From positions 1-11,175 of the forward strand of contig CALHHQ010000224.1 in assembly GCA_938030645.1 (NCBI GenBank): a DNA stretch of 11,175 nt, in the 5' to 3' direction. A program made the translations under genes and the position numbers. The DNA is from an uncultured Rhizobiaceae group bacterium (lineage in GTDB: Bacteria; Pseudomonadota; Alphaproteobacteria; Rhizobiales; Rhizobiaceae). This document shows, one piece after another, positions 1-6,639 of this stretch (its first letter is position 1; the number at the start of each line of letters is the position of its first letter). The notes under the pieces were generated by a model. It searched no databases, was not told the origin of the DNA, and worked only from the letters and a program-made list of their open reading frames with translations.

Positions 1-1
1 T

Positions 2-346
2 GATGCCAAAGGAGGCAAAGTTGCTGTTGAGGGCTGGGCAGAAACGTCCGAACTGACAATCATCGATTTGGCAACACGATTTGAAGATGCAGGCGCCGCT
101 GCCATCATCTACACAGATATTGACCGAGACGGTGTTCTTGCAGGCATTAATTGGGACAGCACATTGGAACTGGCCCGAAGCACATCCATTCCCGTGATTG
201 CATCAGGCGGCTTGGCGTCAATGGAAGATATCAAACGCATGACGGAGGTGGATGCGCAAATTCTAGAAGGCGCAATATCTGGTCGGGCATTGTATGATGG
301 TCGTATCGATCCAAATGAAGCTTTGTCGCTTCTTCAAGGTGTTTAA
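2..346 (+). CDS. hisA: HisA, 3' part (ProFAR isomerase), cut by window start
   Basis: C-terminal 114 residues of 1-(5-phosphoribosyl)-5-[(5-phosphoribosylamino)methylideneamino]imidazole-4-carboxamide isomerase, the fourth step of histidine synthesis, a cytosolic (beta/alpha)8 barrel. The frame is open from base 2, so the true start lies upstream; an apparent TTG start at 68 is internal. Visible family marks are the GW pair in VAVEGWAE, the strand-6 segment IIYTDIDRDGVLAGIN that lines the phosphate and active site, and the phosphate-binding IPVIASGG segment. Full-length HisA is near 245 residues, so roughly half is missing. It ends 3 bp before hisF, its half-barrel paralogue, as in alphaproteobacterial his operons. 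Telling HisA from HisF is secure because the HisF next door is complete and distinct. Confidence 0.95.
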   Translation, partial: DAKGGKVAVEGWAETSELTIIDLATRFEDAGAAAIIYTDIDRDGVLAGINWDSTLELARSTSIPVIASGGLASMEDIKRMTEVDAQILEGAISGRALYDGRIDPNEALSLLQGV

Positions 347-349
347 TTC

Positions 350-1126
350 ATGCTGAAGACCCGCATCATTCCCTGTCTCGATGTGAAAGACGGACGCGTC
401 GTGAAAGGCGTGAACTTTGTAGATCTTATTGACGCCGGTGATCCAGTAGAAGCTGCGAAAGCTTATGATGCAGCAGGCGCTGACGAACTGTGTTTTCTCG
501 ATATCACGGCCTCATCGGACAATCGAGAGACGATCTATGATGTGGTGGCGCAAACGGCTGAACAGTGTTTCATGCCCGTCACAGTGGGTGGTGGTGTTCG
601 CACACCTGACGACGTACGCAAGTTACTGTTGGCCGGCGCAGATAAAGTTTCTTTTAACACCGCAGCCGTGAATGATCCTGATGTGATTGCACGTGCCGCA
701 GACAAGTTTGGCAATCAGTGCATTGTGGCTTCACTTGACGCTAAACGGGTGAGCCAAGATGGCGAAGAAGATCGTTTTGAAATTTTCACCCATGGTGGGC
801 GCAATGCGACTGGGATTGATGCAATCGAGTTCGCGCAACTCATGGTGACAAAGGGTGCTGGCGAAATCTTGCTGACATCCATGGACCGCGATGGCACCAA
901 AGATGGTTACAATTTGCCGCTCACCCGTGCAGTAGCAGATGCAGTATCCGTTCCCGTGATTGCATCTGGCGGTGCAGGAAGTCTTGATCACCTCGTAGAT
1001 GCTGTTCAAGAAGGACATGCAAGTGCAGTCTTAGCGGCCTCGATTTTTCACTTCGGCACCTATACGGTGGCACAAGCGAAGCGGCATATGGCTGATGCTG
1101 GCATTCCTGTTCGCGAAAAAATCTAA
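350..1126 (+). CDS. hisF: Imidazole glycerol phosphate synthase cyclase subunit HisF
   Basis: HisF is the cyclase subunit of the HisF-HisH complex. It uses ammonia made by HisH to turn PRFAR into imidazole glycerol phosphate and AICAR, joining histidine and purine synthesis. The 258-residue length is normal for the family. The N-terminus RIIPCLDVKDGRVVKG holds the catalytic Asp11, and Asp130 lies in ASLDAKR, at the same numbers as in the well-studied Thermotoga enzyme. Phosphate-binding segments are VGGGVRT (79-85) and the IASGGAGS motif near the C-terminus; DRDGTKDGYN is the strand-6 segment. The ATG at 350 is chosen because Asp11 then has its standard number; an AAGG about 10 bases upstream, inside hisA, can serve as ribosome site. 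It sits 3 bp after hisA and 24 bp before hisE, so co-transcription is likely. Confidence 0.98.
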   Translation: MLKTRIIPCLDVKDGRVVKGVNFVDLIDAGDPVEAAKAYDAAGADELCFLDITASSDNRETIYDVVAQTAEQCFMPVTVGGGVRTPDDVRKLLLAGADKVSFNTAAVNDPDVIARAADKFGNQCIVASLDAKRVSQDGEEDRFEIFTHGGRNATGIDAIEFAQLMVTKGAGEILLTSMDRDGTKDGYNLPLTRAVADAVSVPVIASGGAGSLDHLVDAVQEGHASAVLAASIFHFGTYTVAQAKRHMADAGIPVREKI

Positions 1127-1150
1127 CTAAGACGTCCGAGACAAAACCAC

Positions 1151-1480
1151 ATGCCCTTTTCCCTATTTGACCTAGAAAAGATCATCGCACAACGTGCATC
1201 AAGCGAAGATACATCTTCGTGGACGGCTAAGCTTGTTGGATCCGGCATTGAAAAAGCGTCGGAAAAACTGGGCGAAGAAGCTGTTGAAACCATTGTTGCG
1301 GCATTGGCGCGAGATGAAGACGGCCTGCGAGACGAGGCCGCTGATCTTCTGTTCCACCTCCTCGTTGTTTTGCACATGAAAAGTGTTTCGCTTTCTAGCG
1401 TGATCAACGAGCTTGAGCGTCGCACTGGTCAAAGCGGTTTGGAAGAGAAAGCTGCGCGAGCAGAACCAAAGACCAGCTAG
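1151..1480 (+). CDS. hisE: Phosphoribosyl-ATP pyrophosphatase HisE
   Basis: HisE hydrolyses phosphoribosyl-ATP to phosphoribosyl-AMP and pyrophosphate, the second step of histidine synthesis. The 109-residue, all-alpha protein belongs to the MazG-like NTP pyrophosphatase fold. The metal-binding acidic motifs are visible: EKLGEEAVE (38-46) with Glu42, Glu43 and Glu46, and DEAADLLFHLL (61-71) with Glu62 and Asp65. It is a stand-alone HisE, not fused to HisI as in enterobacteria, which is the usual alphaproteobacterial state. No strong Shine-Dalgarno is seen before the ATG, so coupling to hisF 24 bp upstream is plausible. Its TAG stop is immediately followed by the coaA ATG. The C-terminal tail after residue 100 is polar and poorly constrained. 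Confidence 0.96.
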   Translation: MPFSLFDLEKIIAQRASSEDTSSWTAKLVGSGIEKASEKLGEEAVETIVAALARDEDGLRDEAADLLFHLLVVLHMKSVSLSSVINELERRTGQSGLEEKAARAEPKTS

Positions 1481-2425
1481 ATGGAACAGTCGGAAGCATC
1501 CCCATATTTGGAATTTGATATTGATGAGTGGGCGGCATTTCGCGCCGATACTCCTCTAACCTTGACTGAAGAAGAAGTTGTGCGGCTGCGTTCTTTGAAT
1601 GATCCCATTGCGCTGGATGAAGTTGGGCGAATTTACTTGTCTTTGTCTCGGTTGCTTGCGTCCCATGTAGAGTCAACAATTGGCCTGTTTAAACAGCGGG
1701 CACGGTTCCTAAACCTTCACGGACAAAAAACGCCATTCATTATTGGCATAGCCGGTTCAGTTGCTGTGGGAAAATCTACAACAGCGCGTATTTTACAAGA
1801 GCTGCTGTCCCGTTGGCCAGCAAGTCCGAAGGTTGATCTAATTACGACGGACGGGTTTCTCCTGCCAAACGAAGAACTCAGACGCTTGGACATTATGGAT
1901 CGAAAGGGTTTCCCAGAAAGTTTCGACCGTCGCCAAGTTCTCGACTTTTTGTCTCGCATCAAAGCGGGTGAGCGCAATGTTCAAGCGCCTGTTTATTCCC
2001 ACATGGTTTATGATCGTGTGCCTGATGAATTCAGAACGGTTGATCAACCGGATATTCTCATATTTGAAGGTATCAATGTTCTGCAAGTCAGCGAACTGCC
2101 AGCCGATGGCAACTCTGTTCCGTTTGTATCCGACTATTTTGATTTTTCGATCTATATCGATGCGGATGAACAAGACATTCAAAACTGGTACGTGGACCGG
2201 TTTTTGCGCTTGCGAGAAACGGCCTTTCGCGAACCGGAGAGCTTTTTCCATCGCTACAGCCAAGTGTCGAAAGATGCTGCAAGAGCAATTGCACTTGATC
2301 TTTGGGAGCGAATTAATCTGGCAAACCTGCACGAGAATATTCTGCCAACACGAAAACGCGCTGACCTTGTTTTGCACAAAGGCGAAAATCATGCGGTGGA
2401 TTTAGTATCTCTGCGCAGGCTCTAA
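1481..2425 (+). CDS. coaA: Type I pantothenate kinase CoaA
   Basis: CoaA phosphorylates pantothenate with ATP, the first and usually feedback-controlled step of coenzyme A synthesis, in the cytosol. The 314 residues match the bacterial type I (prokaryotic, P-loop) family. The Walker A motif GSVAVGKST is at 92-100, TTDGFL at 122-127 carries the catalytic/metal Asp, YSHMVYD at 172-178 lines the substrate pocket, and DILIFEGINVL (191-201) is the strand following it. Type I enzymes are classically inhibited by CoA; this is family knowledge. The ATG abuts the hisE stop (TAGATG) with no clear Shine-Dalgarno, pointing to translation by coupling at the tail of the his operon, an arrangement shared by many rhizobia. 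Its TAA lies 1 bp from the ptsH stop on the other strand. Confidence 0.97.
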   Translation: MEQSEASPYLEFDIDEWAAFRADTPLTLTEEEVVRLRSLNDPIALDEVGRIYLSLSRLLASHVESTIGLFKQRARFLNLHGQKTPFIIGIAGSVAVGKSTTARILQELLSRWPASPKVDLITTDGFLLPNEELRRLDIMDRKGFPESFDRRQVLDFLSRIKAGERNVQAPVYSHMVYDRVPDEFRTVDQPDILIFEGINVLQVSELPADGNSVPFVSDYFDFSIYIDADEQDIQNWYVDRFLRLRETAFREPESFFHRYSQVSKDAARAIALDLWERINLANLHENILPTRKRADLVLHKGENHAVDLVSLRRL

Positions 2426-2426
2426 A

Positions 2427-2714
2427 CTAAACTTCTTCATCGAAACGGTTGGCCACCAGTTCAGCAATCGCATCCAATGCTTTTTCAGCTTCCGCACCTG
2501 TTGCCGTGACATCTATGTGGCAGCCTTTGGATGCAGCCAACATCATCAAACCCATAATCGATGTTCCGCCCACTGTGTAGCAACCTTTGGTCACTTGAAT
2601 GTCAGCATCAAATTGCTCTGCAGTCTTTACGAATTTAGCTGATGCGCGCGCGTGCAATCCACGCTCGTTCACAATTTCAAGAACTCTTGGGGCTTTGGTG
2701 TCGTCAGAACTCAT
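2427..2714 (-). CDS. ptsH: HPr-family phosphocarrier protein
   Basis: HPr relays phosphate from enzyme I (PtsP type in this group, not in the window) to EIIA proteins. The 95 residues include the active His21 in NERGLHARASAKF and the regulatory Ser52 in GGTSIMGLMML. The His-Ser spacing of 31 equals that of Bacillus HPr (His15/Ser46), so this protein should be phosphorylated on His by enzyme I and on Ser by HPr kinase. It carries an extension of about six residues at the N-terminus, as in other alphaproteobacterial HPr/NPr. Its ATG overlaps the EIIA stop by 4 bp (ATGA). It is the last gene of the chvI operon, ending 1 bp from coaA. Rhizobial literature uses both ptsH and ptsO for this gene. 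With no PTS permease nearby, a regulatory role is more likely than sugar uptake. Confidence 0.95.
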   Translation of the reverse strand: MSSDDTKAPRVLEIVNERGLHARASAKFVKTAEQFDADIQVTKGCYTVGGTSIMGLMMLAASKGCHIDVTATGAEAEKALDAIAELVANRFDEEV

Positions 2715-3133
2715 TTACCGGCAAGCACCTGACTTGCAATATTGATATAGCGTTTTCCAGCTTCAGTCGCTTTATCCAGTGCAGCGTCCATATCATCTTC
2801 AGAACGCACGCCAGCGAGCTTTATCAGCATAGGTAAATTTACACCCGCAACAACTTCGATCAATCCAGGCTCCATGATTGAAATAGCGAGATTGGAGGGG
2901 GTGCCACCAAACATGTCAGTCAAAATAATTGCGCCAGTTCCGGAATTCACTTTACCAACAGAATCCAAAATATCCTGACGGCGTTGCTCCATATCATCGT
3001 CCGGTCCGATTGATACAGTTTCAACATTTTCTTGCGGCCCGACAACGTGTTCGAGCGCGAGATGAAATTCTTTGGCTAAAGAGCCATGTGTGACAAGAAC
3101 AAGACCAATCATTGAGTCGTGAACCAAATCCAT
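2711..3133 (-). CDS. manX: PTS EIIA component, mannose family (ManX-like)
   Basis: A stand-alone EIIA of the Man family (about 140 residues), a soluble protein that takes phosphate from HPr on the His of the LVTHG motif (His16 with this start, His9 if it begins at Met8). TDMFGGTPSNLA (72-83) is the second conserved family block, with the NLPML segment (99-103) after it. No IIB, IIC or IID subunit is nearby, so it probably acts as a regulatory phosphate end point, as described for the incomplete PTS of Brucella and rhizobia. The start is uncertain: the ATG at 3133 gives seven extra residues before MIGLVLVTHG, whereas family members generally begin at that Met, which would put the start at 3112. 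Neither has a good Shine-Dalgarno. The gene lies 51 bp after hprK and overlaps ptsH by 4 bp. Confidence 0.92.
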   Translation of the reverse strand: MDLVHDSMIGLVLVTHGSLAKEFHLALEHVVGPQENVETVSIGPDDDMEQRRQDILDSVGKVNSGTGAIILTDMFGGTPSNLAISIMEPGLIEVVAGVNLPMLIKLAGVRSEDDMDAALDKATEAGKRYINIASQVLAGK

Positions 3134-3184
3134 TTCTGAGCAATCAGAATGCCATATTTACACGACTTCCAAGACTTGCAAGCC

Positions 3185-3622
3185 CTAAATGCGTTGGAGC
3201 CGATCAATGATTAATTCTATGGCTAATTCGGAAGCGCGTTCAGGTACGTTAAGTCTTTCAAGACCTTCAAACTGATCGCTTTGCTCTACTATTGGCATGC
3301 GTTCCAATTGAGAGTTTGAAATGAGACACACTTCTAGATCAAGAACGGCGCTGGTTTGGTGGTCAACCTTTTGAATGCCGGAAAAATGACGCTCAGCGAA
3401 ACCTGCGATTTCCGATGCTGCGGTCGCGATATGTCTGCTGGTTGATGTCTCAACAAAAACCTGATCATCACCCACCCACTCCGCAAACTGACCTGCGTCT
3501 TTCCATCGATCGATCAATCTTTGGCATAAGGTTGATTTGCCGCTTCCTGAAGCGCCTCGTATCAATAACCCGTGGTGACTAAGGACAATAGCGCAACCAT
3601 GAAGTGGCGATGATGGCTTCAT
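3185..3622 (-). CDS. hprK: HPr kinase/phosphorylase, short alphaproteobacterial form
   Basis: HprK phosphorylates and dephosphorylates HPr on its regulatory Ser; in Sinorhizobium this controls succinate-mediated catabolite repression. At 145 residues it holds only the catalytic C-terminal domain, the normal alphaproteobacterial form, against about 310 in Firmicutes. The Walker A loop GASGSGKS (23-30) and the following GDDQV (51-55), equivalent to the acidic metal-binding strand, are intact. The HprK signature, usually close to E-x-R-G-x-G-I, is altered: the aligned segment is AERHFSGI at about 76-83, keeping Glu and the final Gly-Ile but replacing the usual Arg-Gly with His-Phe. Activity may therefore differ. 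The ATG overlaps the chvG stop by 4 bp (ATGA) with no clear Shine-Dalgarno, suggesting coupling to chvG. Confidence 0.9.
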   Translation of the reverse strand: MKPSSPLHGCAIVLSHHGLLIRGASGSGKSTLCQRLIDRWKDAGQFAEWVGDDQVFVETSTSRHIATAASEIAGFAERHFSGIQKVDHQTSAVLDLEVCLISNSQLERMPIVEQSDQFEGLERLNVPERASELAIELIIDRLQRI

Positions 3623-5511
3623 GCTGGCATTGCGGGCAATATGACTTTAAAGATCGCTCCGGTTCCATCTTTCGCATCTACATTGCTAGCCGTGATTGTT
3701 CCACCATGAGCTTCAACGATTTGCTGCGTGATTGAAAGGCCGAGGCCAGAGTTTTGACCGAAGGACTCGGTGCCCGGCCTATCGGTGTAAAATCTTTCAA
3801 ATATCCGAGTTGTGTTCTCGGGGGGTATGCCTGGCCCATTGTCGCTGACAGAAATCTGAACTGTGTTTCCAACACGCTTCAAACCCAGATCAATTTCTCC
3901 TCCAATTTCTGGTACGAAGCTTCGGGCATTTTCGATCAGATTTGCCAAGACTTGTCCAAGCCTTCCTTTATGTCCTGACACGATCAGTTGAGACTTTTCA
4001 GTTTTCTTCCGATTCTTCGAAACGGTCGGCATTTCAATATTCAAATTTAGTTTTGGAACTGACGCCTTCGTGTTGTCGGACATGTTTTTGTAATTGTCAT
4101 GATAGGTTTGAAGCAGAACTGATAAGTCGACATTCTCTGAATCGTCGCGAGCCAGTTCAGCATCCAGTCTTGATGCGTCGGAAATGTCTGAAATTAAACG
4201 ATCCAATCGACGCACGTCATGTTGAATAACGTCCATAAGGCGTTTTCTCTGATCATCAGTTTTCACCAGCGGGAGAGTTTCAACTGCACTGCGCAATGAT
4301 GTGAGCGGGTTCTTCAGCTCATGGCTGACATCGGCAGCAAAACTCTCAATAGCTTCAATACGCCCATAAAGAGAGTTCGTCATATCTCGAAGCGACGTGG
4401 ACAAATGACCAATTTCATCACGTCGTTCTGCAAAGTCAGGAATTTGCTCTCGAGACTTCACACCAAGTCGCACACGTTCGGCAGCCGCTGAAAGTCTGCG
4501 AAGTGGACTCGCGATGGTGGAGGCCAAAAGAATGGAAAGTAAAGCGCTTACCGCAGCAGCAACACCAAATACACGAACAATAGCCAAGCGTTCATTTTCA
4601 ATAATTTTATCGATGTCACCCGCTTCGGTTGACAGCAGAAGCACACCAAGCACAGCCCGAAACCGTTGAACAGGAACAGCAACAGATACAATTGTATCAC
4701 CGTCTTTTGTTCTGCGTGTTTTGCTGCCAGGACCACCAGTTAGCGCGGTGACAACCTCGCTGTAAGATGTACCCAATCCCCCCGGAGTTTCGGTGTAAAG
4801 AGGCAAATCATTTTGCCAGAACCAGTTTCTAAAACGAAGCCATGTTTGGCTCAGCCAGCCTTTTTCGTTTTGGCTAACGGGCGGCAGATCATAGCGCAAA
4901 ATTTGTCCGCGTGAATAAAGGCGGTCGGAGTCCAAAATGATCTCGCCGTCACGATCATAAATTCGTGCGCGGGTTCGGGTTGGAGAAATGAGCCTACGAA
5001 GAACGGGCGCTATCAATTCTGGATTGATTGGGAAGATGATATTGTCGTTATCACTTTCTATAGGAAAGGTAGATTCACCTGCTTGAAGCTCCAGAAGACG
5101 CTCTGGGTCAATGGTGATGGAATCTGTGTCGACAGTTGCCTGTGCTGCAATTGCTCCAGCAATAATTTCACCTTGAGTGAGCAGGCTCTCTACCCTTGCT
5201 TCAATAAGACTGTCGCGAAACTGATTCAGAAAAAGAATGCCTGACAGAAGAATGAACAGGGCAGCCATGTTCAAAAAGATGATGCGTTGGGTAAGGCTGG
5301 TGAAGATGTAACGCCCGAAAAAGCGTGAAATTTTTAGTTTGATCTTTTTCCAAAACGACTGCCGCCACCAACGCACCGTTGGTGGGTTCTCAAAAACTTT
5401 TGAAAGACTCTGGGACATTTTCTTTTCATGAGCGGCAGTTTCTGTGCTGGAAACAGTTTCGTTTTCCCGCTTGATCTTCATGTCACCAATGGTTGGGTCG
5501 GCATCTGTCAC
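3619..5511 (-). CDS. chvG: Sensor histidine kinase ChvG (ExoS/BvrS family)
   Basis: Inner-membrane kinase of the Rhizobiales system that senses acid and envelope state and is restrained by periplasmic ExoR in Sinorhizobium and Agrobacterium. Order along 630 residues: polar, basic cytoplasmic tail (1-74); membrane segment about 76-97; periplasmic sensor domain about 98-310, containing the SPTRTRARIYDRDGEIILDS block typical of ChvG; second membrane segment about 313-335; HAMP linker; HisKA domain with phospho-acceptor His397 in DVSHELKNPLTSL; HATPase domain with N box NLIENARSF (524-532), DNGPGIP (557-563) and the GLGLS glycine box (589-593). The start is taken as GTG at 5511, 5 bp after chvI, with AAGGA about 12 bases upstream; ATG at 5481 (residue 11) is an alternative. 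The stop overlaps hprK. Confidence 0.95.
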   Translation of the reverse strand: MTDADPTIGDMKIKRENETVSSTETAAHEKKMSQSLSKVFENPPTVRWWRQSFWKKIKLKISRFFGRYIFTSLTQRIIFLNMAALFILLSGILFLNQFRDSLIEARVESLLTQGEIIAGAIAAQATVDTDSITIDPERLLELQAGESTFPIESDNDNIIFPINPELIAPVLRRLISPTRTRARIYDRDGEIILDSDRLYSRGQILRYDLPPVSQNEKGWLSQTWLRFRNWFWQNDLPLYTETPGGLGTSYSEVVTALTGGPGSKTRRTKDGDTIVSVAVPVQRFRAVLGVLLLSTEAGDIDKIIENERLAIVRVFGVAAAVSALLSILLASTIASPLRRLSAAAERVRLGVKSREQIPDFAERRDEIGHLSTSLRDMTNSLYGRIEAIESFAADVSHELKNPLTSLRSAVETLPLVKTDDQRKRLMDVIQHDVRRLDRLISDISDASRLDAELARDDSENVDLSVLLQTYHDNYKNMSDNTKASVPKLNLNIEMPTVSKNRKKTEKSQLIVSGHKGRLGQVLANLIENARSFVPEIGGEIDLGLKRVGNTVQISVSDNGPGIPPENTTRIFERFYTDRPGTESFGQNSGLGLSITQQIVEAHGGTITASNVDAKDGTGAIFKVILPAMPA

Positions 5512-5516
5512 CCAAA

Positions 5517-6221
5517 TCAGCTTTCCTTGAAGCGATAGCCTACACCGTAAAGCGTTTCGATCATTTCAAAATCGTCATCAGTGGCTTTGAATTTTTTACG
5601 GAGCCGCTTGATATGGCTGTCGATAGTACGGTCGTCCACGTAGACTTGGTCATCGTAAGCGGCATCCATGAGCGAATCCCGAGATTTCACGACACCAGGA
5701 CGTTGAGCAAGTGCAAACAGAATAAGAAATTCTGTCACTGTCAAAATGACTTGCTTGCCCTTCCAAGTGGACGTGTGACGTTCTTGGTCCATAGCCAAAT
5801 GCCCGCGTTCAAGCATATTGGACACCCCACCATCTGCACGAACTGCGCCCTCTGCACGGGCTGCTGATCTGCGCAAAACGGCTTTCACTCGTTCCACCAA
5901 GAGGCGCTGGGAAAACGGTTTTGTGATAAAATCATCAGCCCCCATTTTCAAACCGAACAGTTCATCAATCTCATCGTCTTTTGACGTTAGAAATATGACA
6001 GGAAGATCTGAGTTTTGGCGTAGGCGCCGCAACAATTCCATTCCGTCCATACGAGGCATTTTGATATCAAAAATTGCAAGGTCAGGCCGTTTAGCAGACA
6101 GGCCGTCCAGTGCGGACGCACCATCTGTATAGGTTTCGACTTTGTACCCTTCGGACTCCAGGGCAATGGAGACGGATGTCAGAATATTACGGTCATCATC
6201 AACAAGAGCGATGGTTGGCAT
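5517..6221 (-). CDS. chvI: Response regulator ChvI (OmpR/PhoB family)
   Basis: DNA-binding partner of ChvG. In rhizobia and Brucella (BvrR) it controls exopolysaccharide, motility, outer-membrane and acid-response genes and is essential for host association. The 234 residues form a receiver domain (1-115) with acidic pocket Asp8-Asp10, phospho-acceptor Asp52 in FDIKMPRMDG, Thr79 and Lys101 in ITKPF, followed by a winged-helix effector domain (about 140-234) with the recognition region DDRTIDSHIKRLRKKF and the C-terminal GVGYRF wing typical of OmpR/PhoB proteins. The ATG at 6221 has a good Shine-Dalgarno (GGAG, 8 bases upstream). It is the first gene of the chvI-chvG-hprK-manX-ptsH string and faces pckA across 430 bp, the arrangement found in Rhizobium, Agrobacterium and Brucella relatives. 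Confidence 0.96.
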   Translation of the reverse strand: MPTIALVDDDRNILTSVSIALESEGYKVETYTDGASALDGLSAKRPDLAIFDIKMPRMDGMELLRRLRQNSDLPVIFLTSKDDEIDELFGLKMGADDFITKPFSQRLLVERVKAVLRRSAARAEGAVRADGGVSNMLERGHLAMDQERHTSTWKGKQVILTVTEFLILFALAQRPGVVKSRDSLMDAAYDDQVYVDDRTIDSHIKRLRKKFKATDDDFEMIETLYGVGYRFKES

Positions 6222-6460
6222 TTATAAATCTCCGGTCATGCGCTTTTTGAACTTGAACAGTTTGCTCAAATCAAAGGTTACGCTGCAATGTAGGGTTAAA
6301 AAGGTAAGGTGCCAATATGAACTGTATTTCAATTTCAAAACAATAATTCTGCAATGAAACCGAATTGTGGCAGAGCCAATTGTGATTCGTCTAACAACTG
6401 AAAAATACGAAACGATTAAAAGAGAAAACTGTTAACCGCTCTGAAATTTTGTTGTCCAAT

Positions 6461-6472
6461 TTAATCGATTAA
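6461..6472. promoter_or_regulatory. 12-bp perfect palindrome, candidate pckA operator
   Basis: The sequence TTAATCGATTAA is its own reverse complement, with even symmetry around a central CG. That layout is typical of LacI/GalR-family operators. In Sinorhizobium meliloti a LacI-family protein, PckR, controls pckA and central carbon genes, so a PckR-like site is a reasonable guess. The palindrome lies about 180 bp before the pckA start, compatible with a promoter-proximal site only if the leader is long. AT-rich spacers produce short palindromes by chance, and no second copy is seen here. Confidence 0.4.
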
Positions 6473-6478
6473 TCAACG

Positions 6479-6514
6479 AAACAAGGTCGAAAAGCCGGTA
6501 TCTTTACCTTGTTT
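6479..6514 (+). repeat. 9-bp perfect inverted repeat, 18-base spacer
   Basis: AAACAAGGT (6479-6487) pairs exactly with ACCTTGTTT (6506-6514). It begins 7 bp after the palindrome at 6461. It could be a stem-loop in a long pckA leader or a second protein-binding dyad. A terminator role is unlikely: no plus-strand gene ends here, the stem is AT-rich and the four T's that follow the stem's G merge with the stem itself. Confidence 0.45.
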
Positions 6515-6533
6515 TATAGGGGTCTGGTGAATA

Positions 6534-6615
6534 GTGTCCTTCCAAATTCAACACCGCAGGACACATCTTCTCGTAAAGAAGATCCATCAGTTCAAGCGCC
6601 CCATTTCCGGGACGC
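6534..6615 (+). promoter_or_regulatory. Candidate structured pckA leader (three adjacent hairpins)
   Basis: Three potential stem-loops follow one another. GTGTCCT (6534-6540) pairs with AGGACAC (6558-6564), 7 bp with a 17-base loop. Directly adjacent, ATCTTC (6565-6570) pairs with GAAGAT (6578-6583), 6 bp with a 7-base loop. Then GCGCCC (6596-6601) pairs with GGG-CGC (6609-6615) around one bulged A. The last stem ends 36 bp before the GTG. If transcription starts upstream, these would make a folded 5' leader. No known riboswitch consensus is recognised, and the transcript start is unknown. Confidence 0.3.
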
Positions 6616-6639
6616 GGTAGAAGATATTTCGTAAAATCA

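Noticed and set aside
68..346. TTG at 68 as the start of a short separate gene
   Set aside because: The same frame is open to base 2 and encodes continuous HisA sequence upstream, including the GW pair; the start is an artefact of the window edge.
1838..2392. 184-codon open frame antisense to coaA
   Set aside because: It lies wholly inside the clearly coding coaA on the other strand, has no family motif and an odd Cys/Asn-rich composition; it is a shadow frame.
6142..6357. 71-codon frame on + strand overlapping the chvI start
   Set aside because: Starts inside chvI in antisense, has no recognisable domain and no convincing ribosome site; the composition past 6222 looks non-coding.
6479..6516. 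Inverted repeat followed by TTTT considered as a rho-independent terminator
   Set aside because: No plus-strand gene precedes it, the stem is AT-rich, and the T's are largely part of the stem; kept only as an inverted repeat.
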